Both the position numbers and the translations under genes were made by a program. Below, piece by piece: positions 54,207 to 62,023 of a stretch of 64,000 nucleotides of DNA. The notes under the pieces are model-generated. The model was not told the DNA's origin and searched no databases. It was given only the letters and a program-made list of their open reading frames with translations. Positions within the stretch are counted from its first letter, which is position 1. Every line of letters begins with the position of its first letter. Source of the DNA: Candidatus Omnitrophota bacterium (GTDB taxonomy: Bacteria > Hinthialibacterota > Hinthialibacteria > Hinthialibacterales > Hinthialibacteraceae); the NCBI GenBank assembly GCA_013177805.1, contig JABLXU010000040.1, positions 1 to 64,000 of the forward strand, written 5' to 3'.

Positions 54207-55603
54207 GTTCCCTCCCCCGCTTTTCGCTTCCGGAGATCTTCCAAAATCAGACGGCCGGCCTTCCACACGTCTCCCGCTCCCAGGGTGACGATCACATCCC
54301 CCGCTTTCGCCAGCGGCGCCGCCACGCTTGCGGCATCCTCCAAGCGGGGCACATAGGCCACCTCCACGCCATGGCGCTGGACCGGCTCCTTCAACACCTC
54401 GCCGGTCACCCCGGGGACCGGTTTTTCCCGCGCGGGATAGATATCCGTCAAGATGAGCAGGTCCAGGCCGGTGAACGCGCCTCCGAATTCGTCAAGCAAT
54501 TTGAGTGTGCGGGAATACAAATGCGGCTGAAAAACGCCGATCAAGCGCGAAGGGCTCCGGTCCCGCAACGCCTGGATGGTCGCTTGAATTTCCGTGGGAT
54601 GATGCGCGTAATCATCGATCACGGTTACGCCTTCTGCCTCGCCGATCCACTCCAGGCGGCGGCGCACTCCCTCGAAACGGGACAAGGATTCGCTCGCCTG
54701 CGCGAATGAAACACCGATCAGATGGCTCACCGCCAGGGCGGCCAGCGCGTTGTGGCAATGCATGCGGCCGCTAACGCGCAACCGCAGGCTCCCGGCTCTC
54801 TTTCCGTGAATCAAAACCTCGCAGCGCGAACCATGCGCGTCGGGCTGAAAATTCACGGCCTGGATATCCGCCCCGGCAAAACCATAGCTCAATCGCGGGA
54901 CGCCCGGACGCCCCGTCAGCCGCCGGCAATGGACGCAATCCGCCGACGTCACGATCCATCCCCCCTCCCGCACCCCTTCCAAGAACCGGTTGAAACTGGC
55001 GATGATGGCATCCAGATCCGGGTAAAAATCTAAATGATCGGCATCGATGTTATTGACGACCGCGATCTCCGGCTGGAGATAGACGAACGAGCCGTCGCTT
55101 TCGTCCCCCTCGGCCACGGCCCATTCGCCCTGCCCAACCCGGCTGTTGCCTCCGATCCGCTCCAGGTCGCCACCAACAAACGCGGTGGGGTCCAGCCCGC
55201 TGTCCAGCATCCACTCCACGCACATGCCCGTGACCGTGGTTTTGCCGTGCGCGCCGGTGATCACCACCGCCCGGTAATCGCGCAGCAGACAGCCCAGCAT
55301 CTTGGCCCGCGGCCAGATCGGGATGCCCTTCGCGCGCGCCGCCTGCAGTTCCGGATTGTCTTCCTTGACCGCCGAGGTGACGACCAGCAGCGAAGCCCCC
55401 CCGATGTTCTCCGCTTTGTGGTCGTGATGAATCAGGATTCCCTGCTTTTCCAGGCGGTCGGTCACGGCGTTGCGCGCCGGATCCGACCCGGTCACGGTGA
55501 ACCCCTTCCGGCACAAGAGCGGCGCCAGCGCGCTCACTCCGATGCCGCCGATCCCCACGAGGTGGATCTGGGTGATTCCCGTCAGGGATTCCAGAGTTGG
55601 CAT
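54203..55603 (-). CDS. murC: UDP-N-acetylmuramate-L-alanine ligase
   Basis: 466 residues. Mur ligase with the N-terminal Rossmann block HLVGIGGIGVSALA, the ATP loop ITGAHGKTTVTGM, and NNIDADHLDFY. It adds L-Ala to UDP-MurNAc. GAGGGA precedes ATG 55603. Seven bases from murG. Confidence 0.97.
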   Translation of the reverse strand: MPTLESLTGITQIHLVGIGGIGVSALAPLLCRKGFTVTGSDPARNAVTDRLEKQGILIHHDHKAENIGGASLLVVTSAVKEDNPELQAARAKGIPIWPRAKMLGCLLRDYRAVVITGAHGKTTVTGMCVEWMLDSGLDPTAFVGGDLERIGGNSRVGQGEWAVAEGDESDGSFVYLQPEIAVVNNIDADHLDFYPDLDAIIASFNRFLEGVREGGWIVTSADCVHCRRLTGRPGVPRLSYGFAGADIQAVNFQPDAHGSRCEVLIHGKRAGSLRLRVSGRMHCHNALAALAVSHLIGVSFAQASESLSRFEGVRRRLEWIGEAEGVTVIDDYAHHPTEIQATIQALRDRSPSRLIGVFQPHLYSRTLKLLDEFGGAFTGLDLLILTDIYPAREKPVPGVTGEVLKEPVQRHGVEVAYVPRLEDAASVAAPLAKAGDVIVTLGAGDVWKAGRLILEDLRKRKAGEGT

Positions 55604-55610
55604 AGTTCCC

Positions 55611-56726
55611 TCAACCCTTCAACAACGCCAATAAATCGTTCGCAATGACTTCCGCCGCGCTTCGGCAGGCCAGCGCCGCGGCTTTCCGGCTCATCTCCCG
55701 CCGCGTGTCAGCCTGTTCCAGCAACTCCGCGAGGCTGGCCGCCAGGCGCTCCGGCGTGAGATCGCTCTCCTCCGCCACCCGGGCCGCGCCCGCCTCCAGA
55801 AACACCCTCGCGTTCACGGATTGATGCTGTCCGCTCGCGAAAGGATACGGCACGAGGATCGCGGGCAAACCCCATAACGCGATCTCCGACAGGGTGCCCG
55901 CACCCGCGCGGCTCACCACCACATCCGCGTTCCGGTAAGCCGCCGCCATGTCCTGGATGTACGGAACCAGTTCCACGGTGGAAGGCCGGGGCAAGGTTTG
56001 CGCCCAGTCGTAATTCCGTTCGCCGGTCTGCACCACCGCCTGGTACGCGACTCCCCTCGCGCTCAAACGGCGGAACGCTTCCAGGCTGACCTCCACCAGC
56101 CGCCGGGCTCCCTGGCTTCCCCCGGTGACCAGCACCCCGGGGACCGCCCTGGGGGGACCGGAAATAGCCCGGTCCCGTTCTTCGATCAATTCCCGGCGCA
56201 GGGGAAACCCGGTCACCTGGCAGGGAAAGTTTTTCCAGAACTCCCGCGTGGCGGGATACGTCACGTAGATCCGGTGGCACCAGCGCGCCATGATCCGGTT
56301 CACCGCGCCGGGCCGCGCGTTTTGCTCGTGCAAGGCCAACTTCCAACCGCCCCAGCGGCCCGCGAGCATGGCCGGCGCCGAAACGTACCCCCCCACCCCG
56401 AACACCACCCCCGGCGGGTAAGGCTTCATCCAGCGCCGGCATTGCCAGGCGGCGGCCGCCATCCGCCACAACCCACGCGCATTGGTCCAAGTCCACTTTC
56501 TCCGCATTCCCTCCACGGAATACCCCTGAAAGGGAAGGCCCCGTTCCAAAACAGCCTCCCGGTCCCGCGGGGCGTCCTTGCCCAGGTAAACCAGGGGAAC
56601 CTCCGGATCCGCGGCGCGCAAGGCCTCGGCCACCGCCAGCGCCGGATACAAATGGCCTCCGGTCCCCCCCCCGGTCAGGATGATCATTCGCCGCCGGCTG
56701 GCTTCGTCTGTTCGGCTCTCGTTCAC
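55611..56726 (-). CDS. murG: MurG glycosyltransferase
   Basis: 371 residues. Adds GlcNAc to lipid I to give lipid II at the inner membrane face. The N-terminal GGGTGGHLYPALAVAEALRA and C-terminal GGSQGARRLVE, AGAGTLSEI and PYPFASGQHQ blocks are typical of GT28. GTG 56726, preceded by AAAGG, is preferred to ATG 56687, which has no ribosome site. Confidence 0.95.
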   Translation of the reverse strand: MNESRTDEASRRRMIILTGGGTGGHLYPALAVAEALRAADPEVPLVYLGKDAPRDREAVLERGLPFQGYSVEGMRRKWTWTNARGLWRMAAAAWQCRRWMKPYPPGVVFGVGGYVSAPAMLAGRWGGWKLALHEQNARPGAVNRIMARWCHRIYVTYPATREFWKNFPCQVTGFPLRRELIEERDRAISGPPRAVPGVLVTGGSQGARRLVEVSLEAFRRLSARGVAYQAVVQTGERNYDWAQTLPRPSTVELVPYIQDMAAAYRNADVVVSRAGAGTLSEIALWGLPAILVPYPFASGQHQSVNARVFLEAGAARVAEESDLTPERLAASLAELLEQADTRREMSRKAAALACRSAAEVIANDLLALLKG

Positions 56727-56769
56727 GCCGCCCGCCTTTCGCGCCGCGCGCACGGTCCGGCCGCCCGGA

Positions 56770-57891
56770 TCACGGCCGGGACCGTACCGGATCCGCCTCA
56801 AAGGTCTCCTTGGCGACGCTGATCAACAATCCGGTCATCGACATACTGACGCACAAGGAGGATCCGCCATACGAGATGAACGGCAGCGAGATCCCCGTCG
56901 TGGGGATGCAGCCCGTCACTACGGCCACATTGATGGCGGATTGCAATCCCAGCGCCATGGTGCATCCCGCCGCCAACAGCCGGCCGAAAGGATTCTGGCA
57001 GCGGATCGCGATGGTGAATCCCAGCCACAAAAAGGCCAGAAAGGCCAGAAGCACCAGCGAACATTTTACGAAACCCAGCTCCTCCCCCATCGCCGCGAAG
57101 ATGAAATCCGTATGCACGAACGGGATGAATCCCAGCGTCTGTTGCCCTTCGCCCAATCCGACGCCCCACATCCCCCCATGCGCGAATCCAATCCCTGCCT
57201 GCCGGACATGCAACGCTTTGTCGGCGTATTTCTCCGGCTGGAAATGAGCATACACCCGCTCCAGGAGATAGGGTTTTTGATACAAAGCCACCGCCACCGC
57301 CACGCACAACACCACGAAAAAGGGAATCAAATGGCGCAACCGGCCCCCGGCCACGTACCAAATCGTCATGGCGAGCAGCCCGATGAACATCGTGGCGCTG
57401 TGGCTCGGCTCCATCAGGATCAGTCCCAGCGCCACCACCACCAGCGACATGGGAAACAGCACGCCTTGGAACAACGATCCCAACCGCTCGTACCGGTCGG
57501 CCCACACCGACGACAAATACAGAATCACCGCCAGTTTCGCGGCCTCCGACGGCTGAAACTGAAATCCGAAAACCACGATCCACCGCCGCGCGCCATTCAC
57601 CACCGGCCCGAAATAGAGCACGTACACCAGCAGGCCGATCACCAGCAGCATGATATACCGGGACCACCGGTCCCATAGGTTGTAATCCCGCGTGCTGAAG
57701 AATCCCAGACAACCCAGGCCCAGGCTGAAAGAGATCAATTGTTTCCCCATGTACTGATACACATTCCGGTTCGGATTCGCCGACGAAAACACAAACTGGC
57801 TGGTGCTGAGCACCATGATGATGCCCAACAACACCAACCCGGCGGTCAACACGAACAGCGATCCGATAATGAACGGTCCGGTGCGGTTCAT
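56770..57891 (-). CDS. ftsW: Lipid II polymerase / cell division FtsW
   Basis: 373 residues, SEDS family with about ten membrane segments. YFGPVVNGARRWIVVFGFQFQPSE and the late AVVTGCIPTTGISLPFISYGGSS block are SEDS signatures. ATG 57891 follows GGAGGA at a good distance and overlaps murD by ATGA; ATG 57900 would sit on the ribosome site. Confidence 0.93.
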   Translation of the reverse strand: MNRTGPFIIGSLFVLTAGLVLLGIIMVLSTSQFVFSSANPNRNVYQYMGKQLISFSLGLGCLGFFSTRDYNLWDRWSRYIMLLVIGLLVYVLYFGPVVNGARRWIVVFGFQFQPSEAAKLAVILYLSSVWADRYERLGSLFQGVLFPMSLVVVALGLILMEPSHSATMFIGLLAMTIWYVAGGRLRHLIPFFVVLCVAVAVALYQKPYLLERVYAHFQPEKYADKALHVRQAGIGFAHGGMWGVGLGEGQQTLGFIPFVHTDFIFAAMGEELGFVKCSLVLLAFLAFLWLGFTIAIRCQNPFGRLLAAGCTMALGLQSAINVAVVTGCIPTTGISLPFISYGGSSLCVSMSMTGLLISVAKETFEADPVRSRP

Positions 57892-59315
57892 GGCTTCCAT
57901 TCCTCCACCGCGCGTTTGAACCGGTCGCCCCGGTCCGCGTAGTTCTTGAACATGTCCCAGCTGGCGCAGGCGGGGGACAGCAGCAACACTTCTCCCGCCT
58001 TGCCCTCCCGCAAGGCATGATCCACCGCCGCCTCCAAAGTGGCCTCAAGGTGGATTTCCGTCAGGGGCTGCCATGCCTCCGCGAACGTCTCCGCGGCCTC
58101 CCCGATCAGATACACCGCGCGGACCTTCTCCCGGATCAGCGGCGTCAGGGGGTCCAGACTGTCGCCCTTGGCCTGCCCCCCGGCGATCAGCCGGATGGGT
58201 CCGGGCAGCGATTGCAGGGCGGCCTCCACCGCGTGCACGTTGGTGGCCTTGGAATCGTTGTAACAACGGATCCCCTTGACCTCCTTGACGAATTCCAACC
58301 GGTGCGGCAAAGCGGTAAACGACTCTATGGCTTGTAACGCCTCGGCCAGGGGGATGCCATACGACACCGACGCGCCGGCCGCCGCCAGCGCGTTAATCCC
58401 CTGCTGGGCCGGATATTTAGCGAAAGAGGGCCACGCGTGGCTCTCTTCCCTCGAACCGTCCCGGTACACCACGGTGCCGTTCCGGTAAAAGAGTCCCTGG
58501 GATCCCAACGAATCCACGGCAAAGGACATTCTTTTGGAACGGACCCACCGGGGACAGTTCCCCTCAACCATGGGGCCCAACCATAGTGCCTCCCCAGGCG
58601 CCTGATGGATACACATCCGGAACTTGACTTCGTAATACTCGCGTATGGAGTTGTACCGGTCGAGATGGTCGGGCGCCAGATTGGTCACCACCGCCACCAC
58701 CGGGTGAAAATACTCCATGGTCTCACACTGATAACTGCTCACTTCCATCACCAGCGGAACCTCCCCGGTCCGCCGGCCCTCCGCCGCCACCCGGGACACC
58801 GGATACCCCACGTTGCCCACCGCCTCCGCCGGGATGCCGCACCGGTTGAGGATGTGCTGGATCATATGGGTCACGGTGGTCTTGCCGTTGGTCCCCGTTA
58901 CCGCCAAGATGGGACGCTCCAGAAACCGGCACGCCAATTCCAATTCCCCCAACAGCGGAATACGCGCCTGCCGCAGCCAGGTGAAAAACGGACCAAACGG
59001 CGGAACCCCCGGGCTGACCACGCAAAAATCGAGACGCTCCATCGGTTCCAGCCGGCCCGTCAGCATCCGCACGCCGCGCGCTTCCCACTCTGTCCGCAAG
59101 GCCTCGGCCTTTTGAGCGTCGCTGTCATGCGCGGTCACCTCGGCCCCCTCCCGGCAAAGCAAATCGGCGGCGCCCTGCCCGCTTTCGCCCATCCCGGCCA
59201 CCAGCACCCGCAGGCCGGCCAGCTGGGGACGGGGAGGCGCCAACCGCTGCCGGACCGGCGAATCGGCCGTCTCCCAAAACGCGGGACCTATGGAATCGAT
59301 GCCCGGATTGGCCAT
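57888..59315 (-). CDS. murD: UDP-N-acetylmuramoylalanine-D-glutamate ligase
   Basis: 475 residues. RVLVAGMGESGQGAADLL, ILAVTGTNGKTTVTHMI and NLAPDHLDRYNSIREYYEVK are Mur ligase motifs in the usual order; GGQAKGDSLDPLT near the end fits MurD. Adds D-Glu to UDP-MurNAc-L-Ala. ATG 59315 starts two bases after the mraY stop. Confidence 0.95.
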   Translation of the reverse strand: MANPGIDSIGPAFWETADSPVRQRLAPPRPQLAGLRVLVAGMGESGQGAADLLCREGAEVTAHDSDAQKAEALRTEWEARGVRMLTGRLEPMERLDFCVVSPGVPPFGPFFTWLRQARIPLLGELELACRFLERPILAVTGTNGKTTVTHMIQHILNRCGIPAEAVGNVGYPVSRVAAEGRRTGEVPLVMEVSSYQCETMEYFHPVVAVVTNLAPDHLDRYNSIREYYEVKFRMCIHQAPGEALWLGPMVEGNCPRWVRSKRMSFAVDSLGSQGLFYRNGTVVYRDGSREESHAWPSFAKYPAQQGINALAAAGASVSYGIPLAEALQAIESFTALPHRLEFVKEVKGIRCYNDSKATNVHAVEAALQSLPGPIRLIAGGQAKGDSLDPLTPLIREKVRAVYLIGEAAETFAEAWQPLTEIHLEATLEAAVDHALREGKAGEVLLLSPACASWDMFKNYADRGDRFKRAVEEWKP

Positions 59316-59317
59316 GG

Positions 59318-60433
59318 TTAGCGCACTTTCAAGGTGGCCAGGCCCAGGAAGGCAAACACCGCCGCCAGAATCCAGAACCGGACCACGATGGTGGTTTCTG
59401 ACCACCCTTTCATTTCGAAATGATGATGCAGCGGGGCCATCAAAAACACCCGCTTTTTATTCCGGTATTTGTACGACGCCACCTGCAGGATCACCGACAC
59501 CGCTTCCATCACGAACACTCCCCCAATGATGAACAGCAGCAATTCCTGCTTGATGAACACCGCCAGCGTCCCCAACGCGCCCCCCAGCGCCAACGAGCCC
59601 GTGTCTCCCATAAAAACCGCCGCGGGATGGGCGTTGAACCACAGGAAGGCCATCGTGGCTCCCGCCAGCGCCATCGCGAATACCGCCAACTCGCCACTGT
59701 AGGGCACGTGCAAAATCCCCAAATAAGTGCTATAATCCACCCGCCCTACGATATAGGCCAACGCCGCGAAGGCCAACGAAGCGATGATCACGCACCCGCT
59801 CGCCAGGCCGTCCAGCCCGTCCGTCAGGTTCACCGCGTTGCTCGATCCGGTAATAACCAGCGCCACGAAAAAAATGTAGAAAATCCCGAGGGGAATAAAG
59901 GCGTTTTTGAAAAACGGCAACGGCAAATCGAACGGCCGGTCGGGAATCAAGGGATGCAGAAAATACAGGGAACATCCCACCGCCAGGCCGATGGCGAACT
60001 GCACCACCAACTTCTGCCGCGCCTTCACGCCCAGGTATTTCTTCTCCGTCAGTTTGGTGTAATCATCCAGAAAACCCAACGCCCCCAGGGCCAACGTCAC
60101 CACCAGGCTGGCCAACACCAGGGGGTTGGTCAAATTGCCCCAGATCAGGATAGAGACCGTCACCGACGCCAGGATCAATGTCCCCCCCATCGTCGGCGTC
60201 CCTGACTTCTCCTTGTGGCGTTCGTACAACGCCTTGACTCCCTCGCCCCGGATGGTTTGCCCGATCTTCATCCGCGTCAGCCACTGGATGAAATAGGGGC
60301 CGATCAATACTCCGATGACCATGGCCGTCACCGCGGCCATCGCCGAGCGGAACGAAATGTACCCCAACACATTGAGCACGCCCAGCAGGTCGGGATACGT
60401 CCGGGAAAGAGGAAACAAAAACATCAACGCCAT
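59318..60433 (-). CDS. mraY: Phospho-MurNAc-pentapeptide transferase
   Basis: 371 residues, polytopic. HKEKSGTPTMGGTLIL, NAVNLTDGLDGLA, FLWFNAHPAAVFMGDTGSLALGG and PLHHHFE are MraY active-site blocks. Forms lipid I from UDP-MurNAc-pentapeptide. ATG 60433 overlaps the murE stop by ten bases. murF is not between murE and mraY. Confidence 0.97.
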   Translation of the reverse strand: MALMFLFPLSRTYPDLLGVLNVLGYISFRSAMAAVTAMVIGVLIGPYFIQWLTRMKIGQTIRGEGVKALYERHKEKSGTPTMGGTLILASVTVSILIWGNLTNPLVLASLVVTLALGALGFLDDYTKLTEKKYLGVKARQKLVVQFAIGLAVGCSLYFLHPLIPDRPFDLPLPFFKNAFIPLGIFYIFFVALVITGSSNAVNLTDGLDGLASGCVIIASLAFAALAYIVGRVDYSTYLGILHVPYSGELAVFAMALAGATMAFLWFNAHPAAVFMGDTGSLALGGALGTLAVFIKQELLLFIIGGVFVMEAVSVILQVASYKYRNKKRVFLMAPLHHHFEMKGWSETTIVVRFWILAAVFAFLGLATLKVR

Positions 60434-61917
60434 GAGCCGTTCTCCTCCCCTTTGCCCGCCTCGATTAAGAGCTGCCGCGTGATCTCCCGGTCATCGAAGG
60501 GAAATTTTTGACGGCCGATAATCTGATATGTCTCATGCCCTTTGCCCGCGATCAGAAAGATGTCCCCCGGCCGCAGTTCGGCCACGCCGGCCCGCAACGC
60601 CTCCCGGCGGTCCACGATCACCCGGTAGCGGCCGCCTCCGCCGGCCATCCCCGCCACGATATCCTGAATGATCCGCTCCGGATCCTCCGTGCGGGGATTG
60701 TCGGACGTTACGATCACCCGGTCACTGTACCGCAACGCGATGGCTCCCATCGTGGGCCGCTTGCTCTTGTCCCGGTCGCCGCCACAGCCGAATAAGGTGA
60801 TGATCCGCTGATGCGGGATCGCCCTCAGCGCCTGCAGGCACTTTTCCAGCGCGTCCGGTTTGTGGCTGTAGTCAACCACCACTTGCGCGCCGATGGTGTT
60901 GGGGACCGGCTCCAACCGGCCCGGCACGCCATGGCATGCTTCCAATCCCCGCCGGATGACCTCCACCGGGGCGCCCGCCGCCCAGGCCGCCGCGCCGGCC
61001 GCCAGCAGGTTGTAAATATTGTGCCGGCCGATCATCCGGCTATGCACGGCGCATTGTGAGCCTTCAGGAAACTCCAGACCGAACCGGAGGCCGTCCAAAC
61101 TCATTTCAATATCCCGGGCGCGGACATCTGCCGCCCCCTCCACCGCGTATGTCACGATCCTCCGCCCGGCGAGCTCATCCCGGTACCGGCGGCCGGTCTC
61201 ATCATCCACGTTCAACACCGCCGTCCCTTCCGGCTTGAGATACTCGGTAAACAACCGCTTTTTTGTCTCGCGGTAATGATCCATGTGGGGGTGAAAATCC
61301 AAATGTTCCGGCGTCAGATTGGTAAACACGGCGATGTCAAACGCGACTTCATCCACCCGGTGCAAGGCCAATCCATGAGACGAAACCTCCATCACCACGT
61401 GCCGGATTCCCCGGTCGGCAATCTCCCGCAACAACCGCTGCAGGTCGTGCGGCAGCGGAGTGGTGTTGGGGGATTCGCGGATCTGCCCGGCAAAACGGTA
61501 TTCGATCGTGCCGATCACCGCCGCCTCGATCCCTTCCGCCTTCCAGATGGATTCGCGCAGATAGGTGAACGTCGTCTTGCCGCTCGAGCCGGTCACCCCG
61601 GTGATTCCCAACTCCCGGGCCGGATGCGCATAAAAATTGGCCGCGATGCGAGGCAGCACCGCCAGGGTGTCAGCCACCCGGATCTGAGGCAGCCGGGACG
61701 GCTCCACCCACCGCTCCACCACCGCCGCGCCCGCCCCCCGCGCCGCCGCGTCATCCACGAAATCATGCCCATCATAGGCGGTTCCCCGCAGCGCCACGAA
61801 CAGCCCGCCCGCCCCCGCCTCGCGCGAATCGCAGGTCAATTGCCCAAATACGCCCGGCAACCGCCCCCGCGTCTCGAGTACGGGCACATCCTGAAAAATC
61901 CGGCTGCTCTCGGCCAT
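60424..61917 (-). CDS. murE: UDP-MurNAc-tripeptide synthetase (meso-DAP-adding)
   Basis: 497 residues. GVTGSSGKTTFTYL is the ATP loop, NLTPEHLDFHPHMDHY the ligase motif and DNPR in TSDNPRTEDP selects meso-diaminopimelate. An AGGAG site seven bases upstream chooses ATG 61917 over earlier in-frame ATGs. mraY follows immediately; murF must lie elsewhere. Confidence 0.96.
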   Translation of the reverse strand: MAESSRIFQDVPVLETRGRLPGVFGQLTCDSREAGAGGLFVALRGTAYDGHDFVDDAAARGAGAAVVERWVEPSRLPQIRVADTLAVLPRIAANFYAHPARELGITGVTGSSGKTTFTYLRESIWKAEGIEAAVIGTIEYRFAGQIRESPNTTPLPHDLQRLLREIADRGIRHVVMEVSSHGLALHRVDEVAFDIAVFTNLTPEHLDFHPHMDHYRETKKRLFTEYLKPEGTAVLNVDDETGRRYRDELAGRRIVTYAVEGAADVRARDIEMSLDGLRFGLEFPEGSQCAVHSRMIGRHNIYNLLAAGAAAWAAGAPVEVIRRGLEACHGVPGRLEPVPNTIGAQVVVDYSHKPDALEKCLQALRAIPHQRIITLFGCGGDRDKSKRPTMGAIALRYSDRVIVTSDNPRTEDPERIIQDIVAGMAGGGGRYRVIVDRREALRAGVAELRPGDIFLIAGKGHETYQIIGRQKFPFDDREITRQLLIEAGKGEENGSWR

Positions 61918-62023
61918 CCTTCCTCTCCTCATCACGAGGCCCCGCTGCGACACATTCCCTATTGATTTTACTTCGCGGTCCGGAAAACCGGTCCGCTCCC
62001 GGCTCCCACCGCTCCCGGCGGCA